Of a stretch of 64,000 bases of DNA, positions 34,111 through 43,253 are shown one piece after another. How positions within the stretch are numbered: position 1 is the stretch's first letter; each line of letters starts with the position of its first letter. Made by a program: the position numbers and the translations under genes. Source of the DNA: Sphingopyxis terrae subsp. terrae NBRC 15098 (GTDB lineage Bacteria; Pseudomonadota; Alphaproteobacteria; Sphingomonadales; Sphingomonadaceae); NCBI RefSeq assembly GCF_001610975.1, contig NZ_CP013342.1:3171001-3235000 (forward strand), given 5' to 3'. The notes below the pieces were generated by a model. The model ran no database searches, was not told where the DNA came from, and saw nothing but the letters and a program-made list of their open reading frames with translations.

Positions 34111-34740
34111 ATGACCGAACCGACCTGCCAGCTTTACCTCATCTCGCCAGCTGATGTCGGCGGCGACTTTCCGGCGCAACTCGAAGCGGCGCTGGCCGCC
34201 GGCCCGGTTGCCGCGTTCCAGTTCCGCGTCAAGGGTTTGACCCAGCACGAAGCGGCGCGCCTTGCCGAACCGCTACAGGCGATTTGCGCCGCGCACGATG
34301 TCGCCTTCATCGTCAACGACGACATGGCGCTGGCGAAGCGGCTCAAGGCCGATGGCGTCCATCTGGGGCAGGGGGACGGCGATCCGCAGGAGGCGCGGCG
34401 GCTGCTCGGCCCCGGCGCGCAGATCGGCGTAACCTGTCACAACAGCCGCCACCTTGCGATGGATGCCGGCGAAGCGGGGTCGGATTATGTCGCCTTCGGC
34501 GCCTTCTTCCCCACGACGACAAAGGCGGTCGAACATCGCGCCGAGCCCGAAATCCTCAGCTGGTGGCAGGGACTGTTCGAGCTGCCTTGCGTTGCGATCG
34601 GCGGGATCACGGTCGAGAATGCGGAGCTGTTGATCGATGCTGGCGCCGATTTCCTTGCGGTATCGGGCGGCGTCTGGAACCATCCGGACGGCCCGGCCGC
34701 GGCGGTGCAGGCTTTCGCCGCGCTGATGGCAGCGGATTAG
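34111..34740 (+). CDS. thiE: Thiamine-phosphate synthase
   Basis: 209 residues, the usual length. TIM-barrel marks are FQFRVKG (phosphate/HMP-PP side), FIVNDDMALAKRLKADGVHLGQGD, IGVTCHNSRHLAMDAGEAGSDYVAFGAFFPTTTK, and CVAIGGI. It joins hydroxymethylpyrimidine diphosphate and thiazole phosphate to make thiamine phosphate, the precursor of the TPP used by transketolase and the E1 enzyme in this window. Only 26 bases separate it from the divergent lipoprotein gene, so there is no room for a TPP riboswitch. Confidence 0.92.
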   Translation: MTEPTCQLYLISPADVGGDFPAQLEAALAAGPVAAFQFRVKGLTQHEAARLAEPLQAICAAHDVAFIVNDDMALAKRLKADGVHLGQGDGDPQEARRLLGPGAQIGVTCHNSRHLAMDAGEAGSDYVAFGAFFPTTTKAVEHRAEPEILSWWQGLFELPCVAIGGITVENAELLIDAGADFLAVSGGVWNHPDGPAAAVQAFAALMAAD

Positions 34741-34750
34741 GCCGCGCGCG

Positions 34751-34897
34751 TCAGTTCCGCGTGCGCGGGCGCTCGTCGCGCGGTGCGTCGTCGCACTTGC
34801 GCCACCCGAACAGACCCGCGCACGGCGCCGGGCGCTTGACCGAAGCGGCCGCTTCGGGGCCGGGATGCGGCTTGGGATCGGGAAGGGCCGTTGTCAT
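34751..34897 (-). CDS. Small uncharacterised ORF
   Basis: 48 codons (MTTALPDPKPHPGPEAAASV ...) in the 294-base space between thiE and the OPT transporter gene. It has two cysteines in CAGLFGWRKC and a basic/acidic tail. No strong ribosome site is visible. It may be a real small protein because the GLFGWRKC pattern looks specific, but it could be chance in GC-rich DNA. Apart from it the gap holds nothing I can identify. Confidence 0.3.
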   Translation of the reverse strand: MTTALPDPKPHPGPEAAASVKRPAPCAGLFGWRKCDDAPRDERPRTRN

Positions 34898-35034
34898 GCC
34901 CGGCTCTATGCGCCGCGCCGCGGAGCGATGATTGGATCGAAGCGTCAATTCGGTTTCGCTTCGTCGCGTTTCCACGCCTGTTTTGACTTGCCTAATTCCC
35001 CGCCGCCCGCAACACAGCGCGCGGGGAGAAATTT

Positions 35035-36996
35035 ATGTCCGATACCGACCAGCGCAGCGTTTCGATGCGCGAACTCACCGTCCGCGGGATCGTCCTTGGC
35101 GGACTGATCACGCTGCTGTTCACGGCGGCAAACGTCTATCTGGGGTTGAAGGTCGGGTTGACCTTTGCGACCTCGATTCCCGCCGCGGTCATTTCGATGG
35201 CGATCCTGCGCTTCCTGTCGGGGGCGACGATTTTGGAGAATAATATCGTCCAGACGATCGCCAGTGCGGCGGGGACGCTTGCGGCCATCATCTTCGTCCT
35301 GCCCGGTCTGGTCATCGTCGGCTGGTGGCAGGGTTTCCCCTATTGGACGACCGCCGCCGTCTGTTTCATCGGCGGAACGCTGGGCGTGATGTTTTCGGTC
35401 CCGCTGCGCCGCGCACTCGTCGCCGGGTCGGACCTTCCCTATCCCGAAGGCGTCGCCGCGGCCGAAGTGCTCAAGGTCGGGTCGCGCGCGGGCGAGGGGG
35501 CCGAGGAGAATCAGCGCGGCCTGCGTACGATCCTGCTCGGATCGCTGATCAGCGCCGGTTTCTCGCTGCTTGGCGCGATGAAGCTCGCGGCGCTCGAAGT
35601 GTCGAAGAATTTCAAGCTCGGCGTCGGCGCCACCGGCGTCAGCGGCAGCCTGTCCTTCGCGCTGATCGGCGTGGGGCATCTTGTCGGCCTGTCGGTCGGC
35701 GTGGCGATGTTCATCGGCATGGTCATCGCATGGGCGGGTCTGATGCCCGCGCTGACGGCAGCGCAGGGACTGACCGGACCGGTCGATGATGTGGTCGGCA
35801 TGGTGTTTTCGCAGCAGGTGCGCTTCATCGGCGCCGGGACGATCGGGGTCGCGGCGCTGTGGACGCTGCTCAAGATCGTCAGCCCGATCGTCAAGGGCAT
35901 CAAGGGTTCGATCGCGTCGTCGCGGGCGCGCGGCGCGGGCGAGGTGGTCGAACTGGGCGAGCGTGATCTGTCCTTCGGCATCGTCGCGGGGACGATCCTG
36001 GGCTCGCTGATTCCGATCGCGGGATTGCTGTGGTTCTTTGCGCAGGGCGGCCCGATCGCGGCCAATCCGGTCGGCGTCATTTTCGCGACGCTGCTGTTCG
36101 TGCTGTTCGTCGGCGCGATCATCGCCGCGGTTACCGGCTATATGGCCGGCCTGATCGGTGCGTCGAACAGCCCGGTGTCGGGCGTCGGTATCCTCGCCAT
36201 CATTGCCGCTTCGCTGATGCTGCTCCTCTTCTTCGGGCGCAATCACAGTGAAGCCGATACTGCCGCGCTTGTCGCCTATGCGCTGTTCACCACTGCGATC
36301 GTCTTTTCGGTCGCGACGATTTCCAACGACAATCTCCAGGATCTGAAGACCGGCCAGCTCGTCGGTGCGACGCCGTGGAAGCAGCAGCTCGCGCTGGTTA
36401 TCGGTGTCGGCTTCGGTTCGCTCATCATTCCGCCGGTGCTCGACCTGTTGAACCAGGCATTTGGCTTTGCCGGTGCCGCGGGGGCGGGCGCCAATGCGCT
36501 GCCGGCGCCGCAAGCGGCCCTGATCAGCGCACTGGCCAAGGGCGTGCTCGGCGGCGATCTGCGTTGGGATCTGATCGGCTATGGTGCATTGATCGGCATC
36601 GCCATCATCGCCGCCGACGAGATATTGGGGCGTATGGGCAAGCTGCGCCTGCCGCCGCTCGGTGTCGGTATGGGCATCTATCTGCCGATGTCGCTGACCT
36701 TGCTCATTCCGATCGGCGCGGTGATCGGCCATTTATGGGAAAAACGTGCCGAACGCAGCACCCGCCCCGAATTTTACAGCCGAATGGGCGTCCTGCTCGC
36801 GACGGGCTTCATCGTCGGCGAGAGCATTTTCGGGGTATTGTTCGCGGGCGTCGTCGCGGGTTCGGGAAGCGATGCGCCGCTGGCGCTCGTCGGGGAGAGC
36901 TTCGAGCCGACGGCGATTGTCGTCGGCCTTTCGCTCTTCGTCGCGCTGATCGCATACAGCTATCGGCGCACGCGCCGCGCCACCGAAAGCGTCTAA
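35035..36996 (+). CDS. Oligopeptide transporter, OPT family
   Basis: 653 residues, polytopic with about 14-16 hydrophobic segments. The start MSDTDQRSVSMRELTVRGIV and the first repeat (ANVYLGLKVGLTFATSIPAA, then LENNIVQTIASAAGTLAA) match the bacterial OPT family, as does PYPEGVAAAEVLKVG. OPT proteins take up oligopeptides or metal chelates with proton symport; the substrate is unknown here. The ATG follows GGGGAGAAATTT. It stands alone. Confidence 0.92.
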   Translation: MSDTDQRSVSMRELTVRGIVLGGLITLLFTAANVYLGLKVGLTFATSIPAAVISMAILRFLSGATILENNIVQTIASAAGTLAAIIFVLPGLVIVGWWQGFPYWTTAAVCFIGGTLGVMFSVPLRRALVAGSDLPYPEGVAAAEVLKVGSRAGEGAEENQRGLRTILLGSLISAGFSLLGAMKLAALEVSKNFKLGVGATGVSGSLSFALIGVGHLVGLSVGVAMFIGMVIAWAGLMPALTAAQGLTGPVDDVVGMVFSQQVRFIGAGTIGVAALWTLLKIVSPIVKGIKGSIASSRARGAGEVVELGERDLSFGIVAGTILGSLIPIAGLLWFFAQGGPIAANPVGVIFATLLFVLFVGAIIAAVTGYMAGLIGASNSPVSGVGILAIIAASLMLLLFFGRNHSEADTAALVAYALFTTAIVFSVATISNDNLQDLKTGQLVGATPWKQQLALVIGVGFGSLIIPPVLDLLNQAFGFAGAAGAGANALPAPQAALISALAKGVLGGDLRWDLIGYGALIGIAIIAADEILGRMGKLRLPPLGVGMGIYLPMSLTLLIPIGAVIGHLWEKRAERSTRPEFYSRMGVLLATGFIVGESIFGVLFAGVVAGSGSDAPLALVGESFEPTAIVVGLSLFVALIAYSYRRTRRATESV

Positions 36997-37100
36997 CGCG
37001 CTTGCCCTTGGCCGCGCAGGCGGCTAAGGGCGCGCTCCTGTGACCGGCGCACCCGCTGCGCCGGCGGCTCTTTCCATCCTTGAACTAGCGAGTGTGCGCG

Positions 37101-37664
37101 ATGAAAATCACCGGCGTTGAAATCCGTCCCGGCAATATTATCGAATATGAGGGCGGCATCTGGAAGGTCACCAAGATCCAGCACACCCAGCCGGGCAAGG
37201 GCGGCGCCTATATGCAGGTCGAAGCCAAGAATCTGATCGACGGGCGCAAGCTCAACAACCGTTTCCGCAGCGCCGATACGGTCGAGAAGGTCCGCCTCGA
37301 CACCAAGGATTTCCAGTTCCTCTATGCCGAGGGCGACGACCTCGTGTTCATGGACAAGGACAGCTACGAACAGATCACCATCTCGAAGGATGTCGTCGGC
37401 GAAGCCCACGAATTCCTGCAGGACGGCATGGAAGTCGTGCTCGAACTGTGGGAAGAGCGCCCGATCTCGGTCGAACTGCCCGAACAGATCGAAGCGACGA
37501 TCGTCGAGGCCGATGCGGTGGTGAAGGGCCAGACGGCCTCTTCGTCGTACAAGCCCGCGATCCTCGACAATGGCGTGCGGGTCATGGTGCCGCCCCACAT
37601 CACCAGTGGCACGCGTATCGTGGTCAACGTCTATGACCGCGAATATGTCCGCCGTGCTGACTAA
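37101..37664 (+). CDS. efp: Translation elongation factor P
   Basis: 187 residues from [23 protein letters not shown] relieves ribosome stalling at polyproline. The modification-loop lysine is Lys33 in [10 protein letters not shown]. The C-terminal OB domain ends [24 protein letters not shown] at 37092 would add three residues; ATG at 37101 matches homologues. No epmA/epmB-type genes are in the window. A palindromic repeat separates it from the phosphatase gene. Confidence 0.96.
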   Translation: MKITGVEIRPGNIIEYEGGIWKVTKIQHTQPGKGGAYMQVEAKNLIDGRKLNNRFRSADTVEKVRLDTKDFQFLYAEGDDLVFMDKDSYEQITISKDVVGEAHEFLQDGMEVVLELWEERPISVELPEQIEATIVEADAVVKGQTASSSYKPAILDNGVRVMVPPHITSGTRIVVNVYDREYVRRAD

Positions 37665-37674
37665 GTAACGTCGC

Positions 37675-37740
37675 CCCCGCGAAGGCGGGGGCCGCTAGCA
37701 ATCTGGCGCAACGCAGCCAGCGGCCCCCACCTCCGCGGGG
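37675..37740. repeat. Inverted repeat of the CCCCGCGAAGGCGGGG type
   Basis: Arms of 22 bases (37675-37696 and 37719-37740) match at 20 of 22 positions in inverted orientation around a 22-base loop. The core is the same as in the gap-pgk repeat. It lies 10 bases after the efp stop and ends 23 bases before the next ATG, so it would sit in the 5' leader of the phosphatase gene if the two are co-transcribed. Confidence 0.82.
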
Positions 37741-37763
37741 CCGACGCGTTGAAGGAAACAAAA

Positions 37764-38582
37764 ATGGCCGTATCCGGCATCATCACCGTCATGGAACGTG
37801 CCGCGCGCAAGGCGGGCACGAAGCTGCGCCGCGACTTTGGCGAGATCGAGCATCTGCAGGTTTCGCAAAAAGGACCAGCGGATTTCGTGTCCAAGGCCGA
37901 CCAGGCCGCCGAGCGCACGCTGTATGACGAACTCACCCATGCCCGTCCGGGTTGGGGTTTCCTGATGGAGGAAGCTGGCGAGATCGAAGGCGAGCCCGGC
38001 AAGCCCCGCTTCATCATCGACCCGCTCGACGGCACCTCGAACTTTCTGCACGCGATCCCGCAATTCGCGATTTCGGTCGCGGTGCAGGAACCGAAGCTCG
38101 GCGGCGGCTGGGGCGATGTGACCGCGGGGCTGATCTATCAGCCGGTTACCGACGAAAGCTATTGGGCGGAACGCGGTCGCGGCGCATGGTTGCATGACCG
38201 GCGCCTGCGCGTCTCGTCGCGCCGCAATCTCAATGAATGCCTGATCGCGACCGGCATACCCTATATGGGCCATGGCGACTTCGGCCAGTGGAGCCGCATT
38301 TTCGGTGCGGTTGCGCCCGAAGTTGCCGGCATCCGCCGCTTCGGCGCCGCCAGCCTCGACCTCGCATGGGTCGCCGCGGGGCGGTTCGACGGATTCTGGG
38401 AAGCCGATCTGTCGATTTGGGACGTTGCGGCGGGCATGTTGCTCGTGCGCGAAGCCGGCGGCTTCGTCAGCGATTTCCGCGGCGGCGATCGGGCGATCGA
38501 GCGCAGCGAGTTCATCGCGGGCAGCGGCGCGGTGCATTCCAAGCTGCAAAAACTGGTCGCGGGCGCGCTGCGCAACGCCTGA
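37764..38582 (+). CDS. suhB: Inositol monophosphatase family protein (SuhB-like)
   Basis: 272 residues from the ATG at 37764 (MAVSGIITVMERAARKAG). Metal-binding motifs are EEAGE, DPLDGTSNFLHAIP and WDVAAGMLLVREAGG, in the order of the inositol-phosphatase superfamily. SuhB also takes part in rRNA antitermination in E. coli; which role applies here is not clear. The frame from 37749 adds five unneeded residues. A two-way terminator follows. Confidence 0.9.
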   Translation: MAVSGIITVMERAARKAGTKLRRDFGEIEHLQVSQKGPADFVSKADQAAERTLYDELTHARPGWGFLMEEAGEIEGEPGKPRFIIDPLDGTSNFLHAIPQFAISVAVQEPKLGGGWGDVTAGLIYQPVTDESYWAERGRGAWLHDRRLRVSSRRNLNECLIATGIPYMGHGDFGQWSRIFGAVAPEVAGIRRFGAASLDLAWVAAGRFDGFWEADLSIWDVAAGMLLVREAGGFVSDFRGGDRAIERSEFIAGSGAVHSKLQKLVAGALRNA

Positions 38583-38599
38583 CCCGTTATGCAAGCGCA

Positions 38600-38637
38600 A
38601 AAAAGGCCATCCGCGGGATAACCGGGATGGCCTTTTT
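38600..38637. terminator. Bidirectional intrinsic terminator
   Basis: AAAAAGGCCATCC (38600-38612) pairs with GGATGGCCTTTTT (38625-38637) around a 12-base loop. A- and T-runs flank the stem on both sides, so it can stop both suhB and the convergent YbjN-type gene. Confidence 0.9.
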
Positions 38638-38657
38638 GCTGTCCGCGTTTCGCCCTA

Positions 38658-39143
38658 TCAATCGTCGTAGATGAACTCGCGATAGGCATCCATCAGCGAC
38701 GCCCAGGTGTTGAAGCTCTCGCCCAGATTTTCGCGCGGCAATCCGGCAAAATCGACATCGACGTCCATTTCCAGCACCGGATCGCCTTCATTGTCGCGAT
38801 AGGCGCGCGCAAAGCGTTTTTCCTTGTTCCAGCTGTTGAATTTTTCGAACGACAGATTCTTCGCGTCGTTGAAGCCCATATAATATTGCAGCGTCTTGCA
38901 CTCCTTGTGCGCGTCGTTGCAGTTCATGAACAGAACGAGGAATTTCAGACCGTTGCGGCTGCTCTCGATATAGGGATCGGCATCGCTGGCGGTCACCAGC
39001 TTGGCGGGCCAGCCCTGCGATTCGACGATCGCGACGATTGCTGCGGGATTCTTGGGCGTAACCAGTTCGGCATGGGCCGGCGTCGCGCCGAGCGCGGTGG
39101 CGGCAAGTGTGGCAAGAGCAGTGGCAAATGGCAGTTGGCGCAT
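38658..39143 (-). CDS. Exported YbjN-domain protein
   Basis: 161 residues from the ATG at 39143 (MRQLPFATALATLAATALGA signal peptide, ending AHA|ELVTP). The mature part has the YbjN pattern: AIVAIVESQGWPAKLV, FLVLFMNCNDAHKECKTLQY and FNSWNKEKRFARAY, ending DAYREFIYDD. YbjN-type proteins are linked to type III secretion chaperone-like folds and to stress responses; this one is secreted to the periplasm. The longer frame to 39344 has no signal peptide and is not preferred. It is divergent from nuoA. Confidence 0.85.
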   Translation of the reverse strand: MRQLPFATALATLAATALGATPAHAELVTPKNPAAIVAIVESQGWPAKLVTASDADPYIESSRNGLKFLVLFMNCNDAHKECKTLQYYMGFNDAKNLSFEKFNSWNKEKRFARAYRDNEGDPVLEMDVDVDFAGLPRENLGESFNTWASLMDAYREFIYDD

Positions 39144-39358
39144 AAAGTCCCCCAGTTGGATGGCGGCAAATCGTGCCGCAACACGCGTCCCGTTCAGCCG
39201 CCTAACATAGCTTCGCCCGTCCTTGCCAGCGTTCCCCGCGCTTTTGGCGTTCGCAAGGCGATTTTCCTGTCCGCAGCGCTTGCGGGCAGCGCCATGCTGG
39301 CCTAAAGCGCCCGCAGAAACGGGGTGGCAAACGCCCGAAATCATGACTGCGAGCTCCC

Positions 39359-39733
39359 ATGGTCGATCTGACTCAATATTTGCCGATCCTGATATTCCTG
39401 GGCATCGCCGTTGCGCTGTCGGCGGCTTTCGTGTTCCTGCCGATGGGCGTGGCGCGGTTGACCGGGGCGCATCAGCCCGATCCGGCGAAGCTGACCGAAT
39501 ATGAGTGCGGCTTTCCCGCTTTCGAGGATGCGCGCAGCCAGTTCGACGTGCGCTTCTATCTCGTCGCGATTCTGTTCATCATCTTCGATCTTGAAGCGGC
39601 CTTCCTCTTTCCCTGGGCGGTCAGCCTGAAGGAAATCGGCTGGGCCGGCTGGGCGACGATGATGGTTTTCCTGGCCGAGCTCGCGATCGGTCTTGTCTAT
39701 GCGTGGAAGAAAGGGGCGTTGGATTGGGAATGA
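39359..39733 (+). CDS. nuoA: NADH-quinone oxidoreductase subunit A
   Basis: 124 residues with three hydrophobic segments and the conserved loop [20 protein letters not shown], whose Cys and Glu line the quinone region; then [21 protein letters not shown]. It is the first gene of the complex I operon. The 215-base upstream gap must hold the operon promoter, but I cannot point to a convincing pair of boxes. The stop overlaps nuoB (ATGA). Confidence 0.95.
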   Translation: MVDLTQYLPILIFLGIAVALSAAFVFLPMGVARLTGAHQPDPAKLTEYECGFPAFEDARSQFDVRFYLVAILFIIFDLEAAFLFPWAVSLKEIGWAGWATMMVFLAELAIGLVYAWKKGALDWE

Positions 39734-40284
39734 GCAATTCGACCATCCTGACCCCCGGCACGATGCCGGTCGCTCCGGGGACCGCCCCGGACCAGAGCTT
39801 TTTCGACGATCTTAATGCAGAGGTCGGCGACAAGGGGTTTCTCGTCACCTCGACCGAGGATCTGTTCAACTGGGCGCGCACCGGCTCGCTGTGGTGGATG
39901 ACCTTCGGCCTCGCTTGCTGCGCGGTCGAGATGATCCACGTCAACATGCCGCGGTATGACATGGAACGCTTCGGCGTTGCGCCGCGCGCCAGCCCGCGCC
40001 AGTCCGACGTGATGATCGTCGCGGGCACGCTGTGCAACAAGATGGCCCCGGCGCTGCGCCGCGTCTACGACCAGATGTCGAACCCCAAATATGTGATTTC
40101 GATGGGTAGCTGCGCCAATGGCGGCGGCTATTACCACTATAGCTATTCGGTGGTGCGCGGCTGCGATCGTATCGTGCCCGTGGACATCTATGTCCCCGGC
40201 TGCCCCCCGACCGCCGAAGCGCTGCTCTACGGCGTCATGCAGTTGCAGCGGAAAATCCGCCGCACCGGAACGATCGAACGCTGA
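39730..40284 (+). CDS. nuoB: NADH-quinone oxidoreductase subunit B
   Basis: 184 residues from [20 protein letters not shown]. It carries the N2 iron-sulfur cluster, the last electron donor to quinone. The ligands are visible as CC in [20 protein letters not shown] and [13 protein letters not shown]. The start overlaps the nuoA stop by 4 bases; the longer frame from 39703 is internal to nuoA. Confidence 0.96.
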   Translation: MSNSTILTPGTMPVAPGTAPDQSFFDDLNAEVGDKGFLVTSTEDLFNWARTGSLWWMTFGLACCAVEMIHVNMPRYDMERFGVAPRASPRQSDVMIVAGTLCNKMAPALRRVYDQMSNPKYVISMGSCANGGGYYHYSYSVVRGCDRIVPVDIYVPGCPPTAEALLYGVMQLQRKIRRTGTIER

Positions 40285-41171
40285 TGGCCAGTCCCGCTCC
40301 CCTGATCGCGCCGCGCGACGGCATTGTCGAGGCGCTGAAGAAAGTCGTCGGCGGCGATCTGATCGCGCATGTCTTCGCCGTGGGCGAGGACAGCATCACC
40401 GTGCGCCGCGAAGCGGTTGCCGGGGTGATGGTCGGCCTGCGCGACGAACTTGCCTATCAGCAGCTCATGGAGATCGCCGGGGTCGATTATCCCGACCGGC
40501 CAGAGCGGTTCGAAGTCGTCTATCATCTGCTCAGCGTGACCCAGAACCATCGTCTGCGCGTCCGGGTGCTGGCCGACGAAGCAACGCCGGTGCCGAGCAT
40601 CGTTGCCGTGTGGCCCAACGCTGGCTGGCTCGAACGCGAGGTGTTCGACATGTACGGGGTGCTGTTCAGCGGCAATCCCGACCTGCGCCGCATCCTGACC
40701 GACTATGGTTTCCAGGGGCATCCGCAGCGCAAGGACTTCCCGCTGACCGGCTATACCGAACTGCGCTATTCCGAAGAGGACAAGCGCGTCGTCTATGAAC
40801 CCGTCAAGCTGGCGCAGGATTTCCGCAGCTTCGACTTCCTCAGCCCGTGGGAAGGCGCCGACTATATCCTTCCCGGCGACGAAAAGGCGGGCGGCACCGG
40901 TGAGGCGCCGGGCAAGGGCGCGCCGACGCCGATGACCGCAGAGGCCGTCAAGAAGGCCGACGAGGCCAAGAAGGCGCCGCCGCCGACGCCCAAGACGACC
41001 GACAATGCCAAACAGACCGGTGCGGGCGACAAGGCGAATAAGGAAGCCGCGAAGCCGAGCAAGGACAGTGCCAAGGCCAAGCCTGCGGCAAAGGCGAAGA
41101 CGCCCGCGACCAAGAAGGCCGAAAAGGCTCCGGCCAAGCCGCGCAAGCCCAAAGCAGGAGGTGACGCATGA
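40284..41171 (+). CDS. nuoC: NADH-quinone oxidoreductase subunit C with long Lys/Ala-rich tail
   Basis: 295 residues. Residues 1-200 are the 30-kDa subunit, with [17 protein letters not shown] and [15 protein letters not shown] motif [20 protein letters not shown], then [13 protein letters not shown]. The last 85-90 residues (from about [10 protein letters not shown]) are a low-complexity Lys/Ala/Pro tail much like a histone H1 terminus. Typical NuoC proteins end around residue 205-220. The start overlaps the nuoB stop (TGATG) and the stop overlaps nuoD (ATGA). Confidence 0.95.
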   Translation: MASPAPLIAPRDGIVEALKKVVGGDLIAHVFAVGEDSITVRREAVAGVMVGLRDELAYQQLMEIAGVDYPDRPERFEVVYHLLSVTQNHRLRVRVLADEATPVPSIVAVWPNAGWLEREVFDMYGVLFSGNPDLRRILTDYGFQGHPQRKDFPLTGYTELRYSEEDKRVVYEPVKLAQDFRSFDFLSPWEGADYILPGDEKAGGTGEAPGKGAPTPMTAEAVKKADEAKKAPPPTPKTTDNAKQTGAGDKANKEAAKPSKDSAKAKPAAKAKTPATKKAEKAPAKPRKPKAGGDA

Positions 41172-42424
41172 CCGATAATGCGACGGTCCGGCACCACGGA
41201 AGCGACATGTTCGAAGGCTATCCGGTCGATACCGCCGATACGGCGGGCGATCAGGTCGTCACCAATTACACCATCAACTTCGGTCCGCAGCACCCCGCGG
41301 CACACGGCGTGCTGCGCATGGTGATGGAACTCGACGGCGAGATCATCGAGCGCGTCGACCCGCACGTCGGGCTGCTCCACCGCGGCACGGAAAAGCTGAT
41401 CGAATATAAGACCTATCTGCAGGCTTTGCCCTATTTCGACCGGCTCGACTATTGCTCGCCGCTCGGCATGGAGCATAGCTATGTGCTGGCGATCGAGAAA
41501 TTGCTCGATCTCGAAGTGCCCGAACGCGCGCAATATCTGCGCGTGCTGTTCGCCGAGCTGACGCGCATCTGCAACCATATGCTCAACATCGGGTCGCACG
41601 TCATGGACGTCGGCGCGATGACGCCGAACCTGTGGGTGTTCGAACTGCGCGAGGATTGCCTCAACTTCTTCGAACGTGCTTCGGGCGCGCGGATGCACTC
41701 GGCCTGGTTCCGCCCCGGCGGCGTCCATCAGGACGTTCCCGAAAAGCTGCTCGTCGACATCGGCGAATGGGTCGACAAGCGCCTGCCCGAACTGTTCGGC
41801 GACGCGATGAGCCTCGTCATCGACAACCGCATCTTCAAACAGCGCAACGTCGATATCGCCGTGGTCAGCAAGGAAGACGCGCTGGCCTGGGGCTTCTCGG
41901 GCCCGATGATCCGCGGCAGCGGCATCGCGTGGGATTTGCGCAAGTCGCAGCCCTATGACGCCTATGCCAAAATGGAATTCGACATTCCCGTCGGCACGCG
42001 CGGCGACTGCTACGACCGCTTCATGGTCCGCGTGCAGGAAGTCTATCAGTCGGCGCGCATCATCAAGCAGTGCCTGCGCGATATGCCCAGCGGCCCGGTT
42101 GCCAGTCTCGACCGCAAGGTTTCGCCGCCCAAGCGCGGCGAGATGAAGCAGTCGATGGAATCGCTGATCCACCACTTCAAGCTCTATACCGAGGGTTTCC
42201 ACGTCCCGGCGGGCGAGGTTTACGTGGCGACCGAAAGCCCCAAGGGCGAATTCGGCGTCTATCTGGTCAGCGACGGCACCAACAAGCCGTACCGCTGCAA
42301 GATCCGCCCGACGGCGTTTTCGCACCTTCAGGCGATGGATTTCATGTGCAAGGGCCACATGCTCGCCGACACCACTGCAATTATCGGCGCCATTGACGTC
42401 GTTTTCGGAGAGTGTGACCGCTGA
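41168..42424 (+). CDS. nuoD: NADH-quinone oxidoreductase subunit D
   Basis: 418 residues. The 49-kDa subunit helps form the quinone site with NuoB. Marks are [22 protein letters not shown], the [14 protein letters not shown] motif, [25 protein letters not shown] and the C-terminal [22 protein letters not shown], ending GECDR with the conserved Asp-Arg. About 20 extra residues precede the conserved core. Confidence 0.97.
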   Translation: MTDNATVRHHGSDMFEGYPVDTADTAGDQVVTNYTINFGPQHPAAHGVLRMVMELDGEIIERVDPHVGLLHRGTEKLIEYKTYLQALPYFDRLDYCSPLGMEHSYVLAIEKLLDLEVPERAQYLRVLFAELTRICNHMLNIGSHVMDVGAMTPNLWVFELREDCLNFFERASGARMHSAWFRPGGVHQDVPEKLLVDIGEWVDKRLPELFGDAMSLVIDNRIFKQRNVDIAVVSKEDALAWGFSGPMIRGSGIAWDLRKSQPYDAYAKMEFDIPVGTRGDCYDRFMVRVQEVYQSARIIKQCLRDMPSGPVASLDRKVSPPKRGEMKQSMESLIHHFKLYTEGFHVPAGEVYVATESPKGEFGVYLVSDGTNKPYRCKIRPTAFSHLQAMDFMCKGHMLADTTAIIGAIDVVFGECDR

Positions 42425-43092
42425 TGGCCGACGCACCGCAAATTCCCGATGAAGCCGAAGTCCGCGCGCGCTGGGGCGCTTTTGCGTGGACGAAGGAAAA
42501 TGCCGAGAAGGCCAAGGCCGTTATCGCGCGCTATCCCGCGGGGCGTCAGCGCTCGGCGGTGATGCCGCTGCTTGATCTCGCGCAGCGCCAGGTCGGTGCC
42601 GAGACGCAGACGCAGGGCTGGCTGCCCGTGCCGGTGATCGAATATGTCGCGGCCGAGCTCGATATGCCGTTCATGCGCGCCTACGAAGTCGCGACCTTCT
42701 ACACCATGTACAATCTCGCGCCGGTCGGCCGCTATCATGTGCAGGTTTGCGGCACGACGCCGTGCCTGCTGCGCGGGTCGGACGATGTCATGGCGGCGTG
42801 CAAGAACCGCGGGATGACCAAAGGCAAGACCACGCCCGACGGGCTGTTCACGCTGACGGAGGTCGAGTGCATGGGCACCTGCACCAACGCGCCGATGGTC
42901 CAGATCAACGACGATAATTACGAAGATCTCGACTATGACAGCATGACCCGCATCCTCGAGGATCTGGCGGCGGGCAAACAGCCCAAGACCGGCACCCAGA
43001 ATGCGCAGCGTCATACGAGCGACCCCGAAGGCGGCCCGACGACCCTGAAGGACATGGTCAAGGCCAATCACGACTATCGGAAGGAATGGTGA
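42424..43092 (+). CDS. nuoE: NADH-quinone oxidoreductase subunit E
   Basis: 222 residues. The 24-kDa subunit carries the N1a [2Fe-2S] cluster, with ligands in [10 protein letters not shown] and [10 protein letters not shown]. It starts one base before the nuoD stop (TGATG). A 45-residue C-terminal tail ([10 protein letters not shown] onward) follows the conserved core, as in other alphaproteobacteria. Confidence 0.95.
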   Translation: MADAPQIPDEAEVRARWGAFAWTKENAEKAKAVIARYPAGRQRSAVMPLLDLAQRQVGAETQTQGWLPVPVIEYVAAELDMPFMRAYEVATFYTMYNLAPVGRYHVQVCGTTPCLLRGSDDVMAACKNRGMTKGKTTPDGLFTLTEVECMGTCTNAPMVQINDDNYEDLDYDSMTRILEDLAAGKQPKTGTQNAQRHTSDPEGGPTTLKDMVKANHDYRKEW

Positions 43093-43253
43093 TGACCCAG
43101 AAGGACATCATCACGATCCTCGCGATCATCGGCGCGCTTGTCGTACTCGGTTTCGTGCTGCGCGTGACCTTTGTGCTGATCGGTCCGCTGCTGATCCTCG
43201 CGCTCGGTTACGTCATTTACACGATGATGAAAAACAAGGGTGGGACCAACTGA
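43092..43253 (+). CDS. Small membrane protein between nuoE and nuoF
   Basis: 53 residues starting [20 protein letters not shown]. Two hydrophobic stretches (about residues 6-22 and 26-45, split by one Arg) and a basic, Gly/Asn tail (MMKNKGGTN). Both ends overlap neighbours by one base as TGATG, so it is translated in series with nuoE and nuoF. The in-frame start, hydrophobicity and tight coupling make it very likely real. It is not one of the 14 canonical subunits. It might be an accessory or assembly protein, but no data support a function. Confidence 0.75.
   Translation: MTQKDIITILAIIGALVVLGFVLRVTFVLIGPLLILALGYVIYTMMKNKGGTN

Noticed and set aside
34945..36732. A 595-residue minus-strand open frame
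   Set aside because: It lies antisense to the OPT transporter; its Arg/Asp/His-rich composition is typical of antisense frames in GC-rich DNA.
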